NCBI RefSeq assembly: GCF_043290135.1
Contig: NW_027464601.1
Location: 3,394,001-3,458,000, forward strand
DNA: 64,000 nt
Origin: Rhipicephalus microplus
Taxonomy: Eukaryota > Arthropoda > Arachnida > Ixodida > Ixodidae
Reading direction: 5' to 3'
Shown in pieces: positions 32,405 through 42,287 of this stretch. The notes under the pieces were generated by a model, which saw only the letters and a list, made by a program, of their open reading frames with translations, made no database searches and was not told where the DNA came from. A program made the position numbers and the translations under genes. Position 1 is the first letter of the stretch. Each line of letters opens with the position of its first letter.

Positions 32405-32660
32405 TAATGATTCGAGAGTGTAAAGAAATCTCAGTGCATATCCACAAAGTGAATGATGACGAGTGGGCGAACCTATAGAACTTAGAGTTCATAATATCTA
32501 CCTTCATCTCGCCGTCTAGTATAAAAGACGGACAGAATGAGAGACAGACGCACGAACCGATGGACAGAACGACTCATTCCCGGATGCAGGATGTGTTGGA
32601 AGCGTGGATGGACGGATGTGGGGACGAATGAACGAACGTAGTTTTATGGGCGAAACGACA
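32405..32660 (+). repeat. Degenerate copy of the minisatellite repeat family
   Basis: Starts cagtgcatatccacaaagtg with gaatgatgacgagtgggcg and continues into a decayed ggac/tgga repeat (about 32530-32640). Confidence 0.5.
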
Positions 32661-33470
32661 GATGGATAGCGAGGGTGACCCTACATTGTGTTTTGTAGCT
32701 GATTACCAAGAACGGTCGGTTGTATACACGTATCTTGTCTTTTTTTTTCTTTTTGTTCCGCAGATGTGCAGTTTCGGTTTTGATTTTGTGGAACGTGATG
32801 CACGCAAACTAGGTCAGGGCTACGGGGCTTCGCCTTCCCCTCAAGCTGGCATCGGCAGCGTTGGCCCAATGAACGCAACGAATAAATATCATGCTCCCAG
32901 CAATAATCGACCATTCGCAATCTGCACGGCAATTGAACATTCTACCAAAGAGACACGTCAGGTCTCGAAACTGTTTTTCAAGTAGGCCGTAATGTTCGCG
33001 AGACGTCATTTGCGGTTGCAGTGTTGAATATGCAATCTTATAAAGCGTACATACTCCTATCGTACAGCTGTCACGTCAGGTTAAAGACAATAATAGAGAA
33101 GTGCATCTATTGAAGGTCAATTGTGTTGCAGTCTCCAGGGACGCCATCCTCGCTGGCACAGGGGCTACATATCAGCTGATAAGTAGCGCTGATACACATG
33201 TTACTGTTAGCATCGTTACATAGGCCACGTACTGTTTATGATATGAATGTGCGTACAGAATTTGTAGATATCTTTAGCATCATGCCATGACGTTTCACCT
33301 AATAACTAAAACATGGCGCAGTCACGTTCCACCTGGATGCTTCGCGTAACACGGATTTCCAAGGTATGTGGAATCTGCCAAACCTTTTTTTGTCCTTTCG
33401 CAAACAAAATATCTCGCTATGTAAACCGCTATGTATCTCGCTATCAGTAAGCGATTAAACTCGTGGAGTC
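32661..33470. repeat. Repeat-derived stretch with tRNA-like copy B
   Basis: Bases 32905-33120 are a diverged paralogue of 32139-32340 (tRNA-like on the minus strand, then ggccgtaatgttcg and cacgtcaggtt). The remainder, including the 32662-32985 open frame and its poly-T interior, has no recognisable function. Confidence 0.4.
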
Positions 33471-33479
33471 GGTGGTCAG

Positions 33480-33760
33480 TGCTTACTCAAAAGTGTTTTC
33501 GAGTTTCGGCAAATCTCGGTAACGACGGGCGTGCCGTCATGCAGTGGCCAGCATGCCTTCGAACACGGCGCGGATGAGGCGACGCTGATCGCTTTACTTT
33601 TAGCCTCAATACCCGAACGTTCGCAACACGCGACCTATTTGAATGGTAGAGACTGCTGTGCCGCGCGGCGCACAAGCCACCCCCATACAAAAACGGCTGC
33701 TGCGCCGCACGGAAGTGACGTCATGCACTTTTTCAGCTAGGTGCTTCGTTTGAATAGTCG
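33480..33760. repeat. Dispersed repeat with a CRE-like palindrome
   Basis: Bases 33698-33723 (gctgctgcgccgcacggaag, then tgacgtca) recur inverted at about 61823-61848. TGACGTCA is a perfect palindrome and a CRE-type site, but here it is part of a repeat end, so a regulatory role is speculative. Confidence 0.4.
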
Positions 33761-33934
33761 GAGTGTCTAGCGGTTAGTCTAGACGTAACAATATAAGCCG
33801 TAAAAGTTACGCCCAAACGTAAAAGTAAAAAACAAAATGTTAGTTAGCTCCAGCGTGACAACAATACACAACCGGCTTGTTAATCGTTTCCCACCGATGG
33901 GCAGTTGTGACGTAGTCAAAATAAAGAGAAAAAT

Positions 33935-34320
33935 TGACAGCATATCCACGGAGTGAATGATCGAGAGGGGGTGAAGCATCCATCCATCCATTCGTTCTTC
34001 TTTCCATCCGTCCATGCGTCCATTGGTGTGACTGTCCATGCATCCATCCGCCCATCCGTGCGTGCGTCTCTTCGTGCATCCTCACGTTCATCCGTGCATC
34101 TGTCCCTGCGTTCGTCCATGCATGTGCCCCTGCGTCCGTCCATGCATCCATGCGTTCGTGCAGCCATCCGAGCGTCAGTCCATGCGTCTGTCTGTGTGTC
34201 CATTCGTCCATCTATTCAACACTTCAAGTACCACCATCTCGCATCTTTGCAGCATATATTCCGCATATAGAAGCACCGCCATAGAGCGGACATTACAAGG
34301 ACTAAACGAGAGGCGGCACA
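33935..34320 (+). repeat. Minisatellite-bearing dispersed repeat, copy 2
   Basis: Head cagcatatccacggagtgaa, then about 260 bases of degenerate catc/cgtc repeats (33975-34215), then a tail (caagtaccaccatctcgcat, then agaagcaccgccatagagcg) that is collinear with 1108-1190. Frames here (for example 33953-34270) are repeat products. Confidence 0.65.
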
Positions 34321-34687
34321 CGCACACTTTTTTATGGCTTGCACTTAGTGCCTACTTCCCACCTTTAACCACCTCGAGTTCATGGTACATACTAGTTCAC
34401 TGTATTCATGGTCCTGAAGTTCAACGCTCGCTAAACCTTTCTAAAGCCAAGAAGGTTACGCCAAGCAAGTATAACGTAGCAACCCTTTCTTGTCAGATAG
34501 TGCTCAATGTACATGCCAATGGCTGCTGATGGGGAATGAGAGGCAGGAAAATTTGGCTTTTAGTTAACGCGCATGTTCAAATTTAACGACCACGTTGCAG
34601 AACGCACGGGAGAAATCTCCCACCAGCACCACCTTGAAGGTCAAAACGTAAGACATGTTACGCACTACTACGAGGGACGAACTGGTG

Positions 34688-34708
34688 CAGCTTTAAGGAG
34701 CTTCGCCC
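34688..34708 (-). repeat. Shared short motif, inverted copy of 1372-1392
   Basis: ctttaaggagcttcgccccc is the inverse of ggggcgaagctctttaagg at 1372-1392, with one mismatch. It is likely the end of a transposable element that I cannot delimit. Confidence 0.35.
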
Positions 34709-34726
34709 CCTTCGTCCTTAAAATCA

Positions 34727-35215
34727 AGTTGTGGCGTAGTTGGTTAGAACGGCCCCTCAAGAACTGGTAATCTTGGTGGTTCGAGCCCCTTTCCAGGCTT
34801 TCCCCATAGGAAAAAAATGAATGGTGGGTATGGTGGAAACCACCATCCGCCATTATAGTGGATAATTGTAGTGGGTGGATGGCGGGTGAGATAGCAGATG
34901 GCGGGTGCTGGGTGGGATGGCGGATGTTGGGTGGGATGACGGGTTGCCGGGTGGGATGGCGGATGCTGGGTGGGATGACGGGTTGCCGGGTGGGATAGCG
35001 GGATGCCGGGTGGGATAACGGGTTGCTGGGTGCGATAGCGGGTTGCTGGGTGGGATAGCGGGTTGCCGGGTAAGATGAGAGATGCTGGGTGGGATGGCGG
35101 GTCAGAGGTGTGGATGGCGGGCGAGGTGGTGAATGGCGGGTGAGGTAGCTAGGCGAGCCGCAGGCAATGAATGCACATATGCAATGTATGCGTTGAATAA
35201 AAATGATTGAGTTCA
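34727..35215 (+). repeat. tRNA-headed repeat with a 20-bp minisatellite
   Basis: Bases 34727-34800 have a tRNA-like A box (tggcgtagttggttagaac) and a near-consensus B box (ggtggttcgagcccc), followed by ttccccataggaaaaaaatg and a minisatellite at about 34870-35150 with units such as gggatagcgggttgctgggt. The head cannot fold as a full tRNA. The same ttccc-atagg joint and tggtggg repeat occur inverted at 60000-60500. The minus-strand frame 34668-35228 (PTRQPVIPPN type) is the repeat read through and not a gene. Confidence 0.55.
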
Positions 35216-35393
35216 TGATGTCTCCCATCAGTGTTCATAAATACATTGTTGTGCATCTCCAATCTCTATGAGTATTTATGAAAAAAAGAAAATTTACCAC
35301 AAAAACACTTTTAATTGACTTATTTTGCCTCGAATTTGTTTCGACAAACAACAAGTACCATGGTTAATTTATATATAACAATAAGAAGCTTAC

Positions 35394-35609
35394 AGGCTTG
35401 CTCATTAACTGTACTTTTATTAAGATGGCCCATTCTTTGGTAGTGTTCCGTATTCTTTTTCCTTGCCTGCCGGCTTCCGTAAAGAATCCACGCAGGTAGC
35501 GTCGCACAGCTTTGACGCGGACGTCCTCCGGTTTTCCTGGCTGTTTGTTTGCTGCCACAAACTGCTTCAGGCACCATGAAAAACGCCAGAACAGTGACAT
35601 GTACACAAA
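35394..35609 (-). other. Exon-like block, minus strand
   Basis: A good acceptor (ctcttttttag before 35609) and donor (gtaagc after 35394) bracket 216 bases that are open for 72 codons in one frame: FVYMSLFWRFSWCLKQFVA, PEDVRVKAVRRYLRGFFTEA, then GRQGKRIRNTTKEWAIL. The sequence looks protein-like (balanced, charged, one Trp-rich start), with no family I can name. It could belong to the same minus-strand transcript as the BEN-domain exon at 41043-41255, but the phases (0 here, 1 there) do not join directly, so an intermediate exon would be needed. Bases 35216-35393 and 35610-36160 show nothing else. Confidence 0.35.
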
Positions 35610-36173
35610 CTAAAAAAGAGATTTCAGAGTAACTCTAAATATTTAGTTAAAGAAGGAGAAGCTGTGATGTCCCTTGTGCTACTCGTTTTGCTCAAATAGA
35701 TGTATACAGTGAATCCACCTTAAAAATACATGACTCAAATTATTCAAAACACAACAACCTCTACCTAAATTAATTTAGTCAAAGCAATTTTAAAAAATGT
35801 CATAATTTTACAGCAGGCTCACTTAATCTAAATTTCATTCAGTGAAATGTATTCAAAGTTGCAATTCATTCTTTGGTCGTAGGAAACAAATGTGTCATTC
35901 AGTGGTGTGTCATGAAAAGTATTTCACCTAACAGTGCGAGGTGTTAAGGCAGTTCAAACTTGGACAAAATAGCTTATTTGTGCCAGCCAACCAAGACAAA
36001 ATGGACGGTGCTATTCTCTCGGAAACTGCACCCTTCTTCACCACAATGTGCTAACGAATTAAGACGAAATCCACGATTATGCAGAACATGTGCAATCCAT
36101 GCAATCAATCACTCTCCATGATGATGCAAAGCAAAACAGGAATTGTATCCAAGTGGCTACCATCAGTTCAGAA

Positions 36174-38253
36174 CCCCAAAGCAGGCAAGGCCGTGAATAC
36201 GGAAAATCTGAGGCCCATATCACTGACTTCGTGCGCGGGCAAGCTTGTGGAGACAATGGTACGGGATCGCCTCTCCCCATACCTTGAGGGCAAGGGCTTC
36301 TTTGCAGACACCATGTTTGGGTTTCGCCCACACATGTCTGCACAGGACGTCCTTCTCCAGCTCCATAGGGCCGTCATACAGCCCATAAGTATGCAACACA
36401 ATGATAAAGCCATCCTCGCCCTTGATCTGAAGGGGGCTTTCGACAATGTTAAACACAGCAGCATCCTGGCTAACTTGAGCTCCACTGATTGCGGGGCTAA
36501 GGCCTTTGCATATGTCAGAGATTTTCTCTCTAAACGCCAGGCACTTCTTCGGATCGAGGACGAGGAATATGGCCCGTACATTATGGGAACACGGGGTACC
36601 CCACAGGGAGCAGTGTTATCACCACTCCTTTTCAACATTGCTATGATGCGCCTTCCAAGCGAATTGGCCAGGGTGGAAGGCACACAACACGCAGTATATG
36701 CCGACGATATTACAATCTGGACCACTGAAGGGAGCCTTGGTGAAATGCAGGAACGCCTTCAGCAGGCCGCATCCATAGTCGAGGCGTATGCCAACGATTG
36801 TGGACTCCAATGTGCTCCAAACAAATCAGAGCTTCTGCACGTTAGAGCGAAGCCAAGAGATAAATCAGCCATACACATCTCCCTGTCTGGGGTTCCCATC
36901 AGAGAGGTGGAGGAGCTCCGGGTTCTGGGCCTGTTCATTCACCACAGACTTAGACCGGACTCCACTATAGCGAAACTTAAGAGAATAGGCGAACAGGTAG
37001 GGCGCATGATCCACCGCGTTTCCAACAAGCGGGGTGGTCTGCGGGGCAGGGACGCGCTTCGGCTCGCGCATGCCTTCGTGACTAGCCGGATCCTCTACGC
37101 CGTCCCATACCTTCGCACTAACAAGCAAGAGGACGAAAGAATAGATGCCATCATTCGTAAGGCTACTAAACGAGCTCTGGATCTCCCGGTGGCCACTTCC
37201 AACGCCAAACTGAGGGCGTTAGGTGTGCTCAACTCCTACCAGGAGTTGCGGGAGGCCCACCTTATGAATCAATATACGCGGCTCGTGCAGACGGCTCCCG
37301 GGCGCCGCCTGCTAAACCGCTTACATATACAGCACACTTGCACTGCAGAGGAGGCGGAGCGTATTCCGGAACTATGGCGGCATATGCTCTCGGTCGCTCC
37401 ACTCCCCAGTAACATGGATAAGCACACGCACGAAAGCAGACGACAGGCGCGGGCTCGCACGCTTGAGAGGCAACACGGCTCCCGACCTGGTGTATTCTAC
37501 GTAGATATAGCAGGGCCTTCGCCCACGGGATTTTACACGGCCTCTGTAGTTCACCGGGAAAAGCATGTCAATGGGCTCTCGTTCCAAGCACAAAATCCAG
37601 AGCGCGCTGAGGAAGTCGCGATAGCGCTTGCTGCTGCGGACCCCAACTCGAAAGTTATCATCACGGACTCCCGGAAAGCATGTACTCATTACTTGGTAGA
37701 AGAGATATCCCCCCTAGCCAGCCAAATTCTAAAACGGGCTCTCGCTGATCCAGCCCCGAAACGCATCGTATGGGCTCCTGGCCATCAGGGCTTACGAGGT
37801 AATGAGGCCGCTGACGCGGCCGCCCGAGCGCTTACCCACCGGGCTCCTCACCTTGGCTCTTATGACTCGGAGGCCAATACACCGCTGCTGCGGTTCAAAA
37901 AAATTGTGACCTATTATCGTGACACTCACCGCATTTACCCGGCTCCTGCAAAGGGGTTGAGTAAGGCGGAAGAGCGAACTCTAAGGCGCCTGCAGACAGG
38001 TACTCTACTCTGTCCTGCAATCCTAAAGCATTTCGATTCGAACACAGATGGGCGGTGCCAATACTGTGGGGAGACGTGTGATATCTTCCACATGGTATGG
38101 GCATGTCCGAAAAATCCCCACCTACCCCCTTCCCCTACCCCTTCCTGAGAGGCATGGGAGACTGCCCTCCTCAACTGCTCATCACTAGAGTCTCAACGGG
38201 CTCTGGTGAGACGGGCGCGAGTAAAGGCCTCGTCATGCGGTGTCCCGGACTAA
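36174..38253 (+). pseudogene. LINE ORF2: RT plus RNase H, one stop
   Basis: The long frame contains NLRPISLTSCAGKLVETMV, ILALDLKGAFDNV (motif A), GTRGTPQGAVLSPLL (motif B) and HAVYADDITIW (motif C, catalytic YADD). About 265 codons downstream lies an RNase H domain with VFYVDIAG, ERAEEVAIAL, VIITDSRKAC and GLRGNEAADAAARAL, all four acidic positions present, then a CxxC...H...C knuckle (CQYCGETCDIFHMVWAC). A TGA at 38146-38148 replaces the Arg codon seen in copy B (a CGA to TGA change); translation would then run to TAA at 38251-38253. An ATG at 36079 lies in target DNA, so the first 32 codons of that frame are not LINE. Endonuclease is missing. The RT and RNase H modules look recently active. 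Confidence 0.88.
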
Positions 38254-38333
38254 GGACGCCGACCATGTAGCAGGGTCATGCTTTGGCCCCGTACCTCTCT
38301 CTTCTCTCTTTTATAATAAATGTTTTTCATCAT
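36174..38333 (+). mobile_element. 5'-truncated LINE copy A with 13-bp target duplication
   Basis: catcagttcagaa occurs at 36161-36173 and 38334-38346 and exactly brackets the element. The 3' end has ataataaatg and finishes in tcatcatca. The element encodes RT and RNase H (separate entry). Copy B of the same element lies inverted at 41380-42277 and shares the terminal 880 or so bases at high identity by eye. Confidence 0.92.
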
Positions 38334-38346
38334 CATCAGTTCAGAA

Positions 38347-39500
38347 AAGTTAGATGTGACCTATGTTGCAGCAATTCGCTGAATGGCTTCAACACAGGTC
38401 ACATTTATTTCACAATTTAAACACACTCACTGAGCACAAACGTCTGCTTCAGCCCAATCCACCATTTTCATAATACCAAGACGCATGTGTCCTACTCCTA
38501 CTGAAGAAGTCATAAAATGACTTTGGTTCTCCAAGATTTTCATTTTAATGATGACAGTTACCTCAGCCCCTACCAAAATGGCAGATGGCCACCCAGGAAA
38601 AAGTAAAAGCTTTATTCCACTGATTCAAGCTGTCACGCGAAACTGCTAATGTAACAAAAGGTACCATTTTTCTGTGAGGATAATCAATGTGGCAATCTGT
38701 TGATAAATTTTAACCACCTTGCATTTTCAGCAACGCATTTAGCTTTTGTCATGAGATGTGTTCCTAAGGTAGACAGGCTGAAGCTTGCGCAGCGCCGTTC
38801 TCTGTCCTAGCGGCGAGAGGGCAAACACTCTAGTCGCTTAGAGGGGCCGCGCTTGCTTGATTTTTCCCTTGCACGCAGAAAAAACGTGTTCCTCTGGGCT
38901 TTTATCTCTCATTTTGCACCCTATGGGCACCGCTCCTTCGTCATCCTGGGAAGCACGCACACACTACTGCTGCACTGTGAGCAGCCGCGAAAGTTTAAAA
39001 ATATCGCAGAGCTAAAAACTTCCCGTGAAGTTCTACAGTTTCATATGCAAGCAGTGCGAGGAGCAAATGCATCAAGAGTAGATTATGGCAGTTCGTCGAT
39101 ACTTACGTGGTCTTGTCACTCTGAAGAATTTTTTCGTCGTGCACGGTATTACCAACTATTCACGGGGAGAAATGTGATGGCCGGACTCATATAAAAACAG
39201 AGCATTTGTAAACTGAAGCTACAACAGCAAACAGACAACCACTGTACATTTCGAGATTAGCCACCGGCTTTCCACGACAACCATTTGTAATGCAAAAGCG
39301 GCACAGCTCGCTAGCTTAATACACTACCGTTTAAATACCGTACCGTCAGCCTTGCTAGTGTTTTATTCAGCTGACGGCTGTAGACTTCTCATCGCCGCTC
39401 AGTGTCAACAGATTTATGCTGCGTGTTCGCATTGAGGGTTTATACGTACAGGTCTTGCAAGCAACACCCATCGAGCAAGTTTAGGTATTGCAATGTTAGG
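38347..39500. other. Unassigned AT-rich stretch
   Basis: No repeat or domain was recognised. The 38853-39194 plus frame is open for 113 codons but shows no family resemblance, splice context or promoter that I can support. Confidence 0.3.
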
Positions 39501-39504
39501 ATCG

Positions 39505-39815
39505 AAGTCCTAAGTTCACTTCCCACCAAGGCCAGCTGCATTTCTATGGGAGCGAAACATGGCAACACTGTGCTTAGATTTAGGTGTAAAAATGACGGGC
39601 AGGGCGGGTTGGTTTTGTATATTCAAAGCGTACGTTCGGATGACCCTAAATGTAAACAGAAGTGGCACTCGGTGTGTGTGCACCCTCTAACCATTGTCGT
39701 CGTCCCGCCTTACACTTCAAATAGATTTAGGTGCACGTTAAAAAAAGCCTCAGGTGGCTGGAATTAATCTAGTCTCACACGCCAGCGTGCTTCTTAATGA
39801 TGCCATGGTTTCGGC
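39505..39815 (+). repeat. Diverged SINE body with an internal 136-bp insertion
   Basis: ccagctgcatttctatggga and gtgcttagatttaggtg, then cacgttaaaaaaagcctcag and ggtggctgg, follow the order of the Ruka-like SINE body (compare 1738-1830). The two halves are separated at 39587-39722 by 136 bases bracketed by agatttaggtg (39576-39586 and 39723-39733), a perfect 11-bp direct repeat. The tRNA head is not preserved. Confidence 0.55.
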
Positions 39816-41042
39816 CCGTAAAATGTTATATCCTTGCATGCGCCTGAGCTGGGGGCGATATACACCTGCCGCTATGAAAACGAGTTTAAAAAGAACCAAG
39901 GCGGTTATAAAATTTTCGGTGGTATCGCTAAATTACACGCTGTTATCAGGGGCAAATCCCGGCGTGACCAAAAACATGCTCAATCTTAGAGGGTATTGTA
40001 TACCATGGACCAAGCGAGGTGTCAGAACAACCGAAGCAACATCCGAATTGGTGAACACACTGCGTGATCACGCATGCATATTATTCGAAATCAAACATGC
40101 GCTACAAGAAACACGCATGGTAGAAGTGGGCATAAAGTATTTTTTTTTTGTGTGCATCATTATGGCACAAAAAGTCCAAAATGGCATTGAACTTACGATA
40201 CGACGTAGTTAACACCCGATAAAAATCTCGACAAAACGAAACTTTTGTGAAAATGAACACTGCGCATTGCAACGGTGCCAGCAACTCAACAGGGCAGACT
40301 TTGTTTCTGTTCTTCACACTGACTTCCTAAGAAATTGAACGCCGCGCGACATACTTCGCATTCAAGCAAAGTCCGAATGCTAAATACAAGCGCACGCTAA
40401 AGCGTGGTGGTGGTATGCCAACAGCTCCGAGAAGACGTGACTGCCACAGCAAATGTGCGTTTTACCAGTTAACGTATACATAGAGGATTCGTGCTGTCAC
40501 CTTACTTTTATAATCATATAAATGCGGCTGTTCACCATCGGCAAGCACATAGCACTCCCTCAAAGACATTGTGGCGACCAAGCTTGTTGCGGCAAGTGGC
40601 CGTGTCACACCAGGCTTATCAGTGACGAGACAGAGGTTGCGCAGGTTTGTGCGCAGTGGTTGCCACAACATCGTATTTGACTTACTTGGTCCCGCAAAGG
40701 TAGTCATTGAATCGCTCTCGGTTCTGGTGATATTCACACTGTGAAAATGTTTTTAAACCTTCAGAGCAAGTCACTGGTGAAGCTGCACGAGCCGGGCGTT
40801 CGGAAAACAGCATGTGCAGAGCACGTGAACGTGGTGAGAGAGTGTAGGCACAAGGTGGGAGTGGGGTACTAAGCGACTAGTTTTTGCTAGAAAGGCAGCG
40901 AAACGCGCGCGGCGCAGCGTCCCATGGGCGAGGTTGGGAGGCCTATGAACAGGCGTCGAACCTTCAGTACCACTCACATTAAACAGCGAAACAACGTGCA
41001 TTGCACCGCAATAATGTTTACGATAATGTGCAAGTTGCTTAC
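39816..41042. other. Unassigned stretch
   Basis: The minus strand has a plausible acceptor (cattttcacag near 40745) and donor (gtaagt near 40690) around about 53 bases encoding a hydrophilic segment, which could be a small exon linked to the BEN-domain exon, but it cannot be confirmed. Plus and minus frames (39754-40212, 40462-40737) have no known domain. Confidence 0.25.
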
Positions 41043-41255
41043 CTTCCATCATCTTCACTTTTTCAGGGGTGGCCTGAAGCTTCATTATGCTTGTGAATAG
41101 GCTCCGGCATGCCTGACCTGTCAAGCTGCGTTTGGCAGCTCAAGCTGTAGGCCAGAAGTGCTGGCCAGCTCCAGGCAGAACTTCCCGTCACTCGTGTTCC
41201 GCATGATGTGCTCCCATTTCTCTAAAGCCATGAATGTGTTTTGGCCAATTTTGAC
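41043..41255 (-). pseudogene. BEN-domain exon with a one-base lesion
   Basis: Flanked by an acceptor (ttatgtag before 41255) and donor (gtaagc after 41043) on the minus strand. The first frame gives VKIGQNTFMALEKWEHIMRN, then SDGKFCLELAST. About 85 bases before the exon end a one-base deletion moves the frame, after which AKRSLTGQACRSLF and KLQATPEKVKMM follow. The RSLTG-x-x-C block followed by TPEKV is the hallmark of BEN domains (DNA- or protein-binding alpha-helical module found in chromatin factors). The upstream W-x(9-12)-F-C-x-E-L pattern also fits. With the lesion the exon shifts frame, so either the gene is dead or the base is a sequence error. Neighbouring exons are not found with confidence. 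Confidence 0.5.
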
Positions 41256-41379
41256 CTACATAAAAATAACCATATATCAGTTATTTCCAGAAGATATACC
41301 CATCTATAAGCCAATAAGTTAATCAGGAAAAAAACATTATAGCATAAACCTGCCTGCCTAGGGCTACACAACCAGTAGA

Positions 41380-42277
41380 TGATGATGATGAAAAACATTT
41401 ATTATAAAAGAGAGAGGTACGGGGCCAAAGCATGACCCCGCTACATGGTCGGCGTCCTTATTCCGGGACACCGCATGACGAGGCCCCTACTCGCGCCCGT
41501 CTCACCAGAGCCCGTTGAGACTCTAGTGATGAGCAGTTGAGGAGGGCAGTCTCCCATGCCTCTCGGGAAGGGTTAGAGGAAGGGGGCAGGTGGGGATTTT
41601 TTGGACATGCCCATACCATGTGGAAGATATCACACGTCTCCCCACAGTGTGGGCACCGCCCATCTGTGTTCGCATCGAAATGTTTTAGGATTGCAGAACA
41701 GAGTAGAGTACCTGTCTGCAGGCGCCTTAGAGTTCGCTCTTCCACCTTACTCAGCCCCATTGCAGGAGCCGGGTAAAGGCGGCGAGTGTCGCGATAATAG
41801 GTCAGAATTTCTTTGAACCGCAGCAGCGGTGTATTGGCCTCCGAGTCATAATAGCCGAGGTGAGGAGCCCGGTGGGTAAGCGCTCGGGCGGCCGCGTCAG
41901 CGGCCTCAACACCTCGTAAGCCCTGATGGCCAGGAGCCCATACGATGCGTTTCGGGGCTGGATCAGCGAGAGCCCGTTTTAGAATTCGGCTGGCTAGGGG
42001 GGATATCTCTCCTACCAAGTAATGAGCACATGCTTTCCGGGAGTTCGTGATGCTAACTTTCGAGTTGGAGTCCACAGCAGCAAGCGCTATCGCGACTTCC
42101 TCAGCGCACTCTGGATTTTGTGCTCGGAATGAGAGATCATTGACATGCTTTTCCCGGTGAACTACAGAGGCCGTGTAAAATCCCGTGGGTGAAGGCCCTG
42201 CTATATCTACGTAGAATACACCAGGTCGGGAGCTGTGTTGCCTCTCAAGTGTCCGAGCCCGCGCCTGTCTTCTGCAG
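41380..42277 (-). mobile_element. 5'-truncated LINE copy B, inverted relative to copy A
   Basis: aaccagtaga at 41370-41379 and 42278-42287 is an exact 10-bp target duplication. On the minus strand the element encodes the RNase H and knuckle half of ORF2 as one open frame to its natural stop (41458): GVFYVDIAGPSPTGFY, ECAEEVAIALAA, SITNSRKAC, GLRGVEAADAAAR. Two RNase H positions differ from copy A: the third acidic Asp is Asn (ITNSRKAC against ITDSRKAC) and Asn before the last acidic block is Val. The first 12 codons of the 42312 frame are target DNA. Tail aataaatgtttttcatcatc matches copy A. Confidence 0.92.
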
Positions 42278-42287
42278 AACCAGTAGA

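Noticed and set aside
34727..34800. Functional tRNA gene
   Set aside because: A and B boxes are present but the acceptor and anticodon stems do not pair; it is a SINE-type head. The same applies to 12976-13040 and 54836-54905.
34668..35228. 186-codon minus-strand frame (PTRQPVIPPN repeats)
   Set aside because: Minisatellite read-through overlapping a tRNA-like repeat head.
36079..36173. N-terminal 32 residues of the LINE frame as part of the protein
   Set aside because: They lie left of the target-site duplication and are host DNA.
38853..39194. 113-codon frame as a host gene
   Set aside because: No domain, no splice or promoter context, and composition like the surrounding non-coding DNA.
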